Shown here in pieces: positions 1-8,135 of a stretch of 64,000 nt of DNA (positions are counted from its first letter, which is position 1; each line of letters opens with the position of its first letter). Below the pieces are notes generated by a model, which did not search any database, was not told the DNA's origin, and saw nothing but the letters and a program-made list of their open reading frames with translations. The stretch is from assembly GCA_015075185.1 (NCBI GenBank), contig JABTUW010000001.1:186001-250000 (forward strand), in the 5' to 3' direction. This stretch comes from Anaerolineales bacterium (GTDB taxonomy: Bacteria > Chloroflexota > Anaerolineae > 4572-78 > J111). The position numbers and the translations under genes are program-made.

Positions 1-567
1 GCCAAGCTCAAGAGTGACGCCCATACCCGGCGCATCCCTGTTTTGGTCGTAACCCAGGTTGAAGATCCGCAAAAAGGATTGGCCCTGGGCGCCGATGCTT
101 ACGGGATCAAGCCCGTCGAACGGAAGTGGCTGCTGGAGCAGCTCACCCGGCTGACCCAGTCAAAACCGAGCTTATTAATCATTGACGACGAAGTAACGGC
201 CCGTTATCTGCTCACCAAGATGCTGGCCCCAATCCCCTATCTCATCGTCGAAGCCGCCGACGGGTCGGAAGGTCTCCGCCGGGCGCGCGAAACTCAACCC
301 AGGGCCATTTTTCTCGATTTGATCCTGCCTGTACTGAGCGGCTTTGAAGTGCTACAGCAGCTTAAAGCCGATCCATTGACCAGGCCGATCCCGGTTGTTG
401 TGGTCACCTCAAAGGTTTTAACAGGGGAGGAAAGAACCTACCTGGCGACATGCGCCCAGGCGACTCTGGCCAAAGAAACGTTGTCGTCCGAGCTGGTGTT
501 AGAGACGGTGAAGAAAATAATAGCGGCTGAGACTAACGGAGATGGCCATGGTCAAACAACCTCCTAA
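1..567 (+). CDS. Double receiver-domain protein, 5'-truncated by the window edge
   Basis: The reading frame is open from base 1, so the true start lies upstream. The first ~50 visible residues are the end of one response-regulator receiver domain, including the conserved Lys-Pro turn (GIKPV). A complete second receiver follows: an acidic patch (IIDDE), a phosphoacceptor Asp in FLDLILP and a Thr/Ser before the last strand (VVVTSK). The usual second-domain Lys appears as AKET rather than a clear K-P. No output domain follows, so this is probably the C-terminal end of a hybrid kinase or a phosphorelay receiver. The last 20 bases overlap the next kinase gene, which suggests translational coupling and a shared pathway. 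Confidence 0.85.
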   Translation, partial: AKLKSDAHTRRIPVLVVTQVEDPQKGLALGADAYGIKPVERKWLLEQLTRLTQSKPSLLIIDDEVTARYLLTKMLAPIPYLIVEAADGSEGLRRARETQPRAIFLDLILPVLSGFEVLQQLKADPLTRPIPVVVVTSKVLTGEERTYLATCAQATLAKETLSSELVLETVKKIIAAETNGDGHGQTTS

Positions 568-3500
568 AATCACCATTCTGAATGTAGATGATGACGAGAT
601 TAGCTGCTACGCCAAAAGCCGGACGCTGCGCCGGGCCGGCTTTGAGGTCACAGAGGCAACTACCGGCAGCCAGGCTTTGCGTTACATCCAACAAGACAAG
701 CCGCCCCTGGTCCTGCTCGACATCGGCTTGCCCGACATCAGCGGCCTGGAAGTATGCCGCCGCATCAAAAGCGACCCGGCCCTGGCCTTGACCCTGGTGC
801 TCCAGGTGTCAGCCTCCCTGGTCAGCAGCACCGACAAAGCGCGGGGCCTGGAAGGGGGAGCGGATGCCTATCTGACCGAGCCAATCGAACCCGAAGAGCT
901 GGTGGCGACGGTCAAGGCGCTCCTGCGTTTGCGGCAAGCCGAGACAGCCCTTAAAACTCAGGAGGCTTTCCTGCGGCAGGTCATTGACCTCAACCCCAAC
1001 CTCATCTTTGCCAAAGACCGGCAGGGCCGCTTTACCCTGGCCAATCAGGCCGTAGCCGAGGTTTACGGCACGACGGTGGAAGGTCTGCTGGGCAAAACCG
1101 ACGCCGATTTCACCGCCAATCCCGCCGAGATTAAGCACTTTCAACGCGACGACCTGGAAGTGATGGACTCCTTGCAAGAGAAATTCATCCCCGAAGAAAC
1201 CATCACCGACGCCGCCGGGCAGGTCCACTGGCTGCAAACGGTCAAGCGCCCGATTATCGGCGAGGATGGCCTGGCGCACCAGATTTTGGGTGTGGCTACG
1301 GACATTACCACCCATAAAGAGGACCAGGCCGCCCTGCTCCGGCTGAACGAAACGTTAGAACAGCGCGTAAGCGAGCGCACCGCGCTGATCCAACTGCTCC
1401 AGGAAATCACGGCGGCCGCTAATGAAGCTGACACGGTGGAATGGGCGCTGCAATTCACCCTCGATCGGATCTGCGCCTACATCGGCTGGCCGGTGGGCCA
1501 TGTTTACCTGCTGCCAGAAGCAGGACCGCGGGCATTAATTCCCGGCCCCATCTGGCATCTCGACCCGCCGGAGCAGTTTGAACTATTTCGACAAGCAACC
1601 GAGGCCAACCCCCTTCCGCCGGGCGTCGGCCTGCCGGGCCAGGTGTTAACCAGCGACCGGTTGGTCTGGATAAATGATGTGACCCAAGACCCTAACTTTT
1701 CCCGGATGCAAGCGGCCGCCGCCACTGGGCTTAAGGCCGGCTTTGGTTTTCCAATTTGGGCCGGTGAGGAGGTTGTGGCGGTACTGGAATTTTTCTCCAC
1801 CACCACAGCCGAACCCGACGGGGCTTTTCTGGAAGCCGTGACCCAGATTGGCACCCAGTTGGGCCGGGTGGTCGAACGGAAGCGGGCTGAAAAACGGATC
1901 AGGGAGAGTGAGCGGGAGCTGACCGAGGCGCAGCAAATTGCCCATCTGGGCAGTTGGCAGTGGGACATTACCAGCAACAAGGTCTCCTGGTCTGACGAGC
2001 TTTACCGGATTTACGGGCTGGCCCCGCAGAGCATTGAGATAACCTATGAGGGCTTTTTAGAGCTGGTCCACCCCGACGACCGGGAACGGGTGTCCGGCCT
2101 TATCGCCGCGGCTTATCAAAACGGCCAGCCCTCTGATTTTGAGCACCGCCTGATCCGGCCCGATGGCATCGTGCGCACGCTCCACGCCCAGGGCCAGGTC
2201 ATGCGGGATGAAACAGGCCAACCGATTAAAATGGTTGGCACGGGCCACGATATTACCGAACGCAAAGAGGCTGAAGAACAGCTCCACCGTCTGAACGCCG
2301 AATTGGAGCAGCGCGTTGCCGAGCGCACGGCTCAGTTGGAAGCGGCCAACCGGGAGCTGGCCGAAGAGATCCGTGAACGGAAGACGGTCGAGGCGGCGCT
2401 GTGGGCGAGCGAAAAGCAAATGCGCCTGATTACCGACGCCGCCCCGGCCTTGATCTCCTATATTGACGCTGACCTGCGCTACCGCTTCAATAACCGGGCC
2501 TACGAAACCTGGTTTGGCCTGTCCAGGGCGGACATGGCCGGCCGGTACGTCTGGGATGTCTTGGGTAAGGAAGCCTACGAGGCGCTGCGGCCCCACTTTC
2601 AAGCAGCCCTGGCCGGGCAGGAAGTTAACTACGAACAGCTTGCCCCTTACCAATCAGGTGAGCGTTATATTCGGGCCACTTATACCCCCGATGTTGACGA
2701 AGAGGGCCGCGTCAGGGGGATGGTGGTTCTGGTGACCGATATCAGCGAGCGCAAACAGATGGAGGAGGCGCTGCGCGAGAGTGAGGCCCGCTTCCGCAAT
2801 ATGGCTGACACCGCCCCGGTGATGATTTGGGTGACGGAAGCGGATAATAGCTGCACTTACCTGAGCAAATTCTGGTATGACTTTACCGGACAAACGCCTG
2901 AAACGAGTCTCGGCTTTGGCTGGCTGGAGGCAGTCCACCCCCACGAGCGCGAACCCCTTAAGGAGGTCTTTCTGGCGGCCGCAGAGAAGCGCGAGTCGTT
3001 CCAGTTCGAGTTTCGCCTGCGACGCCAAGACGGTGAGTACTGCTGGGCCCTTGTATCTGCCTCGGCGCGGCTTGATCCGCAGGGCAGCTTCCTGGGCTAT
3101 ATTGGTTCAGTCATAGAGATCCACGAACGCAAGCGGGCCGAGCTGGCGCAGCGCACGCTGGCCGAGGCCGGACAGATTCTGGGCAGTTCATTAGACTATC
3201 GGGAGCGGCTGGCCCAGGTGGCCCGGCTGGCCGTACCCCACCTGGCTGATTGGTGTGCGGTGACGCTGATTGAGGAAGACGGCGTGACGGTCCATAACGT
3301 GGCCGTAGCTCATATAGACCCGGCCAAGTTGGGGCTGGCCCTCGAAATGCAGAAACGTTACCCGGCCCGGCCGGAGGAGCTGGCCAAACAAGACCGGCCC
3401 TGGCAGCACGGCCAGTCGGAGCTTTACCCGGAGATCAGCGACGACCTGCTCGAAGCAGGCGCTCAGGATGCTGAGCATTATCAATTCCTGCGTGATTTGC

Positions 3501-4882
3501 AAATGCGCTCGGCCATCGTCGCTCCCCTGGTCGCCCGAGAGCGAGTCCTGGGGTTCATCCTTTTTGTCTGGGCCGAGTCGGGCAATCGCTACGACCAGCA
3601 GGATGTGGCGCTGGCCGAAGAGTTGGCCCGGCGGGCGGTCATTGCCGTAGAAATTGCCTTCGCCTACGAAGCCGAACAGCAAGCCAGGCAAAGCGCCGAG
3701 CAGGCCGCCGAGCGCACGGCTGCTTTGCAAATGATTACGGCTGCCTTTTCTCAAGCTTTAACCCCAGTTCAAGTAGCCGAGGTCGTCATTGAACATGCGG
3801 TCACTGTTTTGGGGGCTAAGGGGGGGGCGGTTGCTCTCCTGGACGAAAACAAAACCATCCTTGAAACAATCGACTCGGTAGGCTATCCGGCTGAAAGCGT
3901 AGAGAAATGGCAAACGTATCCTGTCGCGGCAGCAGCGCCGATCTCTGATGCGGTGCGAAGTGAGACTCCAGTATTTATAGAGTCTATCGATGTTCTGGCT
4001 GCTCAATATCCTGAACTGATGCCCCACAGACCCGTTTCCTATCCGGCGTTAGCGGCTATTCCCCTCATGCTTGAGGACCGGGTGCTGGGGGGCATGGGCT
4101 TGAGCTTTGACGAACCTCAGGTGTTTACCCCCGAAGACCGCGCCTTTATGTGGGCGATAGGCCAGCAGTGTGCTCAGGCCCTGGAACGGGCGCGCCTGTA
4201 TGAAGTGGAACAACAGGCCCGCCTGGAGGCCGAAGCCAACCAGCAGCGCCTGGCCCTCCTGGCCGAGATGCGCGAGCGCAACCGCCTGGCCCAGGAACTG
4301 CATGATACAGTGGCCCAGGCTCTGGGCTATTTGAATATAAAAATTGGTATGGCCCATACCTTACTCGCGAGCAATCATGTCGAAGCGGCTGAAGCCAATC
4401 TCTTGGAGTTGAAACAGGTTATCGGAGAGACCTACACCGACGTGCGCGAGGAGATTTTTAACCTGCGGGCCAAGGTGCTGGCAGGGATGGACTTTATGGA
4501 GGTGGTGGACCGGTATATTGACAAGTACCGCCGCTTTTACAAATTGGAGATCCAGGTGGTAAAAGAAGCCGACCCAGCTTTGTTTGAGTTTTCAGCCGAA
4601 GTGACTTCCCAACTTGTCCGCACCATCCAGGAAGCCCTGATCAATGTTCGCAAGCACGCCCATGTCAATTCGGCTATCATTCGGCTGGGGCAGGAAAATG
4701 GAGAGGTGCTTATTAGTATCGAGGACCAGGGGCAGGGCTTTGACCCGGAAAAAACTAAAGAAAAAACCTCCAGCTTTGGCCTGCAAATTATGCGTGAGCG
4801 GGTCGAGAGCATTGGTGGCAGCCTGGAAATTCATACCGCCCCCGGCCAGGGAACGCGAATTAGCCTGCGCTACAAAAAATAG
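548..4882 (+). CDS. Hybrid sensor histidine kinase, REC-PAS-GAF-PAS3-GAF2-HisKA_3-HATPase
   Basis: Cytoplasmic multi-sensor kinase of about 1444 residues. Domains in order (numbered from the alternative ATG at 542): receiver ~10-130 with phosphoacceptor D60; PAS ~140-262; GAF ~285-450; three PAS/PAC blocks ~460-870, each ending near an ITERK or ISERK motif; two GAF domains ~880-1225; a NarL-type HisKA_3 dimerisation helix with ELHDT (His ~1254); and a C-terminal HATPase with an N-box near 1362 and GLQIMRER near the end. No transmembrane segment is visible. I prefer ATG 548 because GGAG at 538-541 sits six bases upstream; ATG 542 is too close. In the receiver, the conserved Lys-Pro is Glu-Pro (LTEP). 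HisKA_3 kinases normally pair with a LuxR-type regulator, and none is seen here. Confidence 0.93.
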   Translation: MVKQPPKITILNVDDDEISCYAKSRTLRRAGFEVTEATTGSQALRYIQQDKPPLVLLDIGLPDISGLEVCRRIKSDPALALTLVLQVSASLVSSTDKARGLEGGADAYLTEPIEPEELVATVKALLRLRQAETALKTQEAFLRQVIDLNPNLIFAKDRQGRFTLANQAVAEVYGTTVEGLLGKTDADFTANPAEIKHFQRDDLEVMDSLQEKFIPEETITDAAGQVHWLQTVKRPIIGEDGLAHQILGVATDITTHKEDQAALLRLNETLEQRVSERTALIQLLQEITAAANEADTVEWALQFTLDRICAYIGWPVGHVYLLPEAGPRALIPGPIWHLDPPEQFELFRQATEANPLPPGVGLPGQVLTSDRLVWINDVTQDPNFSRMQAAAATGLKAGFGFPIWAGEEVVAVLEFFSTTTAEPDGAFLEAVTQIGTQLGRVVERKRAEKRIRESERELTEAQQIAHLGSWQWDITSNKVSWSDELYRIYGLAPQSIEITYEGFLELVHPDDRERVSGLIAAAYQNGQPSDFEHRLIRPDGIVRTLHAQGQVMRDETGQPIKMVGTGHDITERKEAEEQLHRLNAELEQRVAERTAQLEAANRELAEEIRERKTVEAALWASEKQMRLITDAAPALISYIDADLRYRFNNRAYETWFGLSRADMAGRYVWDVLGKEAYEALRPHFQAALAGQEVNYEQLAPYQSGERYIRATYTPDVDEEGRVRGMVVLVTDISERKQMEEALRESEARFRNMADTAPVMIWVTEADNSCTYLSKFWYDFTGQTPETSLGFGWLEAVHPHEREPLKEVFLAAAEKRESFQFEFRLRRQDGEYCWALVSASARLDPQGSFLGYIGSVIEIHERKRAELAQRTLAEAGQILGSSLDYRERLAQVARLAVPHLADWCAVTLIEEDGVTVHNVAVAHIDPAKLGLALEMQKRYPARPEELAKQDRPWQHGQSELYPEISDDLLEAGAQDAEHYQFLRDLQMRSAIVAPLVARERVLGFILFVWAESGNRYDQQDVALAEELARRAVIAVEIAFAYEAEQQARQSAEQAAERTAALQMITAAFSQALTPVQVAEVVIEHAVTVLGAKGGAVALLDENKTILETIDSVGYPAESVEKWQTYPVAAAAPISDAVRSETPVFIESIDVLAAQYPELMPHRPVSYPALAAIPLMLEDRVLGGMGLSFDEPQVFTPEDRAFMWAIGQQCAQALERARLYEVEQQARLEAEANQQRLALLAEMRERNRLAQELHDTVAQALGYLNIKIGMAHTLLASNHVEAAEANLLELKQVIGETYTDVREEIFNLRAKVLAGMDFMEVVDRYIDKYRRFYKLEIQVVKEADPALFEFSAEVTSQLVRTIQEALINVRKHAHVNSAIIRLGQENGEVLISIEDQGQGFDPEKTKEKTSSFGLQIMRERVESIGGSLEIHTAPGQGTRISLRYKK

Positions 4883-4900
4883 CCACCCACGCTAACGACA

Positions 4901-4926
4901 AGAGCTATCGAAAGATAGCTCTTTTT
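4901..4926 (+). terminator. Intrinsic terminator after the hybrid kinase
   Basis: A perfect 9-bp stem (AGAGCTATC/GATAGCTCT) with a GAAA loop is followed by TTTT, 18 bases after the kinase stop. An almost identical hairpin recurs at 7703-7729, and both are followed by the same 12-base box. Confidence 0.8.
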
Positions 4927-4933
4927 GATTCCC

Positions 4934-4945
4934 CAAAGTCACCCG
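4934..4945 (+). repeat. Repeated box CAAAGTCACCCG, copy 1
   Basis: Twelve bases (CAAAGTCACCCG) lie just downstream of the hairpin at 4901 and recur exactly at 7735-7746 downstream of the sister hairpin. The shared order of hairpin then box suggests a mobile or duplicated intergenic module. A promoter or operator role is only a guess. Confidence 0.55.
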
Positions 4946-4979
4946 TTTTGGTATAGGGGTGAAGTTCTGGACGTGATAA

Positions 4980-5216
4980 AATCTTAATAATCCCGGTAAA
5001 AAATACGCACCGTCAGAAGTGGTGATGCTGGGAGATACGCCTTACGATTTGCAGGCGGCCCAAAAAGCGGGTGTCCCCCTGATTGGTCTGCGCTGTGGGG
5101 GCTGGACCGACCCAGATCTGGCCGGGGCCATTGCCATTTACCAGGATCCGGCTGACCTTTTGGCCCATTACGACACGTCACCCTTGGCCCCTCGTCCTGA
5201 AAATGTAGAGCCTTAA
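4980..5216 (+). pseudogene. HAD-superfamily hydrolase, C-terminal remnant
   Basis: A frame open from 4980 (after a TAA at 4977) encodes about 78 residues that match only the last part of a HAD-type phosphatase. It contains motif IV ([10 protein letters not shown]) and the following helix-strand ([17 protein letters not shown]). The nucleophile DxD motif, motif II Thr/Ser and motif III Lys are absent, and no such coding is visible upstream, where the kinase terminator lies. The only start codons are GTG/GTG/ATG at 5019-5027, right in front of motif IV. I read it as a decayed gene fragment. Confidence 0.7.
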
Positions 5217-5227
5217 CGGGGTTAAAA

Positions 5228-5419
5228 ATGACAAAAGAGATCAAAGAAGTTCTAGAGTCAATTGAGAACTGTATCAAAATGTGGCGGCAAGGACGAAAAC
5301 TGGGTGACGAAACCATCATCGAATTGCTGTACTTACAATCAAAGATTTTGACGCACCTGGTCCAGTCATTAGAAGAAAGAGAAGATACTTCGACGATGCC
5401 ACTCAAAACAGGCAAATAA
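5228..5419 (+). CDS. Small hypothetical protein, 63 aa
   Basis: ATG-initiated frame 11 bases after the HAD remnant. It is charged and mostly predicted helical (EIKEVLESIENCIKMW at the N-terminus, TIIELLYLQSKILTHLV in the middle). There is no recognised domain, signal or membrane segment. A weak purine stretch (ACGGGG) precedes it. It may be a real small protein or a remnant within this decayed segment; I could not assign a function. Confidence 0.4.
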   Translation: MTKEIKEVLESIENCIKMWRQGRKLGDETIIELLYLQSKILTHLVQSLEEREDTSTMPLKTGK

Positions 5420-5484
5420 CCTCGTAAGACTCTCCTTTTTTACAGCATCTCTGCCAAATTTTTTGGCTTTGGTGGTTGTACAGC

Positions 5485-6102
5485 TTAAGCCTGCCAAACA
5501 TCAAGATCATATATCCTGTTTGAGAAGTAATTGCCTGCCCTCCATTCCGAGGCCAATTTCTGGGCGCGAGCAAAAGCCCGCTTGGCCATGAGGTCGAGAT
5601 AGATCGAGTCTGCAATTAATAAAACGAGCGCTACCTCAAGGGTTTCCAGGTCATCAGGGGGGGCATACAACGCCGCATTGCCCCACATCCTGCGCAGGCT
5701 CGGGGTATCGCTCAATACCAACGCACACCCAGCACGAGCAGCTTGCAGAACCGGCTGATGAGAGGGTTCGTCACCCGTGGGCATAACGTAGATCGAGGCC
5801 CAGGCAAACCAGGACTGCAATTCCTCAAAGTCCAGCCGACCCACTAGGTTGATGTGCCGGAGTCGGGCCGGGGCGCCGTTGGCCTCCTTTGGCCCGGCCA
5901 TGTAGACGGGCCAGGGCAGCCGAGGCGCTACCGCCTCCAGAGCATTCATATTTTTGGTCCCCTTTCCCAGCCGGCTGGCGGCAAAGATAAAGGGCATTTT
6001 TTCACTGGCTGAGCGGGGGAAGGAGGAAGATAAAAAAAGCTGGTCTTTTTGCCTTGAGTCACTGCTTGAGTCGTTTTGGCTGATATTTAGAATTTTTGTC
6101 AT
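5485..6102 (-). pseudogene. GT4-type glycosyltransferase, internally deleted
   Basis: 205 codons. Residues ~36-185 match the C-terminal nucleotide-sugar-binding half of GT4/GT1 glycosyltransferases: ASRLGKGTKN, a VGRLDFEELQSWFAWAS segment and the acceptor-side ARAGCALVLSD loop. The N-terminal Rossmann half (about 170-200 residues) is missing. The start is nevertheless good: ATG at 6102 has GAGGAG seven bases upstream, followed by MTKILNIS, which resembles a native GT N-terminus. This pattern fits an internal deletion joining the true start to the second domain. It could still be translated, but catalysis is unlikely. Confidence 0.65.
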
Positions 6103-6130
6103 GGTAAAGCTCCTCGCGAACTTTTAGTCT

Positions 6131-6367
6131 TTAGAATTGTGCTCTAGCTACTTCCAGGGTTAAGCGTGGTTTTAGGGGTATCTGCCGGGATTGCCGGAAC
6201 CACCGGTATAGTTTTTCAATGCCGGCTCGCACACTGGTTCGCGGCTGCCAACCGGTAGCCTCCTGGAATTTTGTAATGTCAGATACGTAATAGCGCTGAT
6301 CTCCTGGACGCCACTGGTCAAAATACAACCTGGGTTTCTGGGCGTGGATCTGGCCACATTCTCCCCG
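6131..6367 (-). pseudogene. NAD-dependent nucleotide-sugar epimerase, C-terminal remnant
   Basis: Minus-strand frame open from 6367 (TAA at 6368-6370) with about 78 codons. It matches the C-terminal end of extended-SDR sugar epimerases of the CDP-paratose/tyvelose 2-epimerase type: DQWRPGDQRYYVSD, then KFQEATGWQP and a final GIEKLYRWF helix. The NAD-binding Rossmann fold and the catalytic YxxxK are absent. It lies 28 bases upstream of the truncated glycosyltransferase on the same strand, so the two are probably remains of one surface-glycan cluster. Confidence 0.7.
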
Positions 6368-6841
6368 TTATTACTGGAAGCGTTTTTTTGATAAACCAGC
6401 GGTGAGATGAGTAGAATTATCACCACTATAACATCTCCCCTGCCCGCGCCCTATACTCTAATGGGCGACCTTCTAGGACATAGAAGGAGTATTTTTTATA
6501 ATTCCGAGAACCTTACAAGAGGCTCTTCTGCCTTATTCAACCAGGGCAACTGTGTAAAGATTTCCCCTCCATTAGATGTAACGATTTCTTTTCCTAAACC
6601 TCATAAACACGGGAACATGATGGCAGTCATATAGCTCAGGTAGGGGGTCAGGATAACCCGGTTGGTCATCTTCAAGGATCAGAAAGATAATCCTTCTTCA
6701 ATCCCTTGAACCACCCAGGTTAGTGTAGGCAAGGAGAGCAGCAACAGCATACAATACTATGGAACAACACCCGCAGCACTTCACTCCAACTTCCAGTTTG
6801 TCGGAGTCGTTGAATGTCATACTGACTTTTTGGAGGCAAAA
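6368..6841. other. Gene-free stretch of about 470 bases
   Basis: Only short frames with atypical codon use are present (for example a 75-codon frame at 6407-6634). None has a recognisable domain or a convincing ribosome site. Base composition is more AT-rich than in flanking genes. It separates the pseudogene cluster from the membrane-protein gene and presumably contains that gene's promoter, but no clear -35/-10 pair was identified. Confidence 0.4.
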
Positions 6842-7597
6842 ATGGAGCCAACCCACTACAATCCAATAGTCAAGTTGTTCCTTCAAATCGGCCCGGCAGC
6901 GCTGCGTTTAGGTGGAGTATTGCCGGGTTTTTTACTCATAATTAGCGGGCGTCCCTATATCCCCTCCCCGCTGGAAACCCAGGCGGTGGGGACAACGGAA
7001 GTTACGTCTTTAGGTTGGATCTTGTTCTGGTTTTGTGCCTTTGTCTTCGGCGGCATTATAGGGATGTTCCTCTATCCCCTGTTTCGCTTCCAGTCCAGCT
7101 CGGAAGAAGACGATTTAGGCCCAAGGCACGATAAAATCCTCATTATTGGAACCGGGGTCTTAACCGCGCTCGTTTTGGTCGCCCTCTACCTGCTGACCCA
7201 GCAGACGCTAACAGCCCTGGCCGCCCCGCAAAGGCCGGTCGAGTTTGTCATAGAGATGAAGCAAGACCAACAACGAACCAGAGAGTGTCCTGAACCATCT
7301 CTCATAACCTCCAGCGAGGCGCGGGGTTCATCGGGAAAACCGGCCATGCTCAAGCTAACCTTAGCCGATACGCCTCGGGGCTGGCCGGCTAACAAAATTC
7401 ACCAGCAACAGCCGGCCGGCTGGCAAACCCAACTGCCTGCTCAAGGGGATCAAAAAACAGTTCAGGGTACCTGTTCCAAGTGCCACACTTTTAAGGATAC
7501 GGAGGCCAAAGAGACCTTAACTCTTGCAAACGGTCAGCGCATTTTAGCAGTTGAAGCCGAACTAAACCCTCAGGAGCCGTTGCAGGTTAGTTATTAA
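6842..7597 (+). CDS. Membrane protein with a single CXXCH motif
   Basis: About 251 residues from ATG 6842, which has GGAGG at 6832-6836 upstream; the longer TTG start at 6830 would bury this site. Three hydrophobic stretches are visible: near residues 18-36 (LGGVLPGFLLIISG), 55-78 (WILFWFCAFVFGGIIGMFLY) and ~100-122 (IIGTGVLTALVLVALYLL). A soluble C-terminal region follows that contains CSKCH, a match to the c-type haem motif CXXCH (a zinc pair is also possible). No homologous family was recognised. A repeat-type terminator follows downstream. The haem assignment is an inference from five residues. Confidence 0.6.
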   Translation: MEPTHYNPIVKLFLQIGPAALRLGGVLPGFLLIISGRPYIPSPLETQAVGTTEVTSLGWILFWFCAFVFGGIIGMFLYPLFRFQSSSEEDDLGPRHDKILIIGTGVLTALVLVALYLLTQQTLTALAAPQRPVEFVIEMKQDQQRTRECPEPSLITSSEARGSSGKPAMLKLTLADTPRGWPANKIHQQQPAGWQTQLPAQGDQKTVQGTCSKCHTFKDTEAKETLTLANGQRILAVEAELNPQEPLQVSY

Positions 7598-7702
7598 CCT
7601 GCCGCTTTGAGCACGTTTTTGGTAAAAATGCTGCTGAAAGAGCTATTTGAATTGCGGCAAGCGTACCCAACCGGGTAATGACAGAGGGAGATGAACCTCA
7701 TG

Positions 7703-7729
7703 AAGAGCTATCAAGGATAGCTCTTTTTT
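7703..7729 (+). terminator. Intrinsic terminator, sister of the one at 4901
   Basis: A 10-bp stem (AAGAGCTATC/GATAGCTCTT) with an AAG loop runs into a T tract ending at 7729, about 105 bases after the preceding stop codon. The stem is shared with 4901-4926. Confidence 0.75.
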
Positions 7730-7734
7730 ATGGG

Positions 7735-7746
7735 CAAAGTCACCCG
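7735..7746 (+). repeat. Repeated box CAAAGTCACCCG, copy 2
   Basis: Exact second copy of the 12-base box at 4934-4945, again 5-8 bases after the GAGCTATC hairpin. It lies about 145 bases upstream of the DUF3309 gene. Confidence 0.55.
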
Positions 7747-7889
7747 ACTCAGTGTAGAACAGAGCGGTTAAAGATGTTACAATGACGGCATTGCTCAGAG
7801 AGTAATCTCTTTCAAACGGATGGAACAATACCAGCCGCCTGTTTTTGAGCAATTTTGGCTGATAAAACCAATCAGAAAGGAGAAACGAC

Positions 7890-8045
7890 ATGTTAGGCAC
7901 TATCTTACTCATCCTGTTGATTCTGCTGCTGCTGGGAGCCATTCCGGCGTGGCCCTACAGTCGAAGTTGGGGTTACGGCCCCAGTGGGGCTTTAGGGCTT
8001 ATACTGCTGGTGGTCCTGGTGTTAGTTCTACTTAGGGTATTTTAA
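7890..8045 (+). CDS. DUF3309 family small membrane protein
   Basis: A 51-residue protein that matches the DUF3309 layout: an N-terminal hydrophobic helix (GTILLILLILLLLGAIP), a central Trp/Tyr/Gly-rich turn (WPYSRSWGYGPSG) and a second hydrophobic helix, ending in RVF. The start ATG at 7890 has a strong AGAAAGGAGA site at 7874-7883. Function is unknown; in other bacteria members occur near stress genes, which agrees with the neighbourhood here. Confidence 0.85.
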   Translation: MLGTILLILLILLLLGAIPAWPYSRSWGYGPSGALGLILLVVLVLVLLRVF

Positions 8046-8135
8046 GGATGATCTGCACGGGGAGATAGGGAGCCCATTAGTAGTGATGGCGCTCCCTTAT
8101 TCTTTAAAACTTTGGATTAGAAAGGCAAAACTGCG

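Noticed and set aside
809..1315. Long minus-strand frame opposite the hybrid kinase
   Set aside because: It is a shadow frame of a GC-rich gene; the plus-strand protein has clear domains and the minus frame none.
4984..5415. 143-codon minus-strand frame opposite the HAD remnant and small gene
   Set aside because: No domain or ribosome site, and its sequence overlays a recognisable HAD motif on the plus strand.
7643..7942. Minus-strand frame covering the second hairpin-box module
   Set aside because: It crosses a terminator and the DUF3309 gene start and has no recognised content.
7820..8035. 71-codon plus-strand frame over the DUF3309 gene
   Set aside because: A different frame (7890-8045) encodes the recognisable DUF3309 protein with a strong ribosome site.
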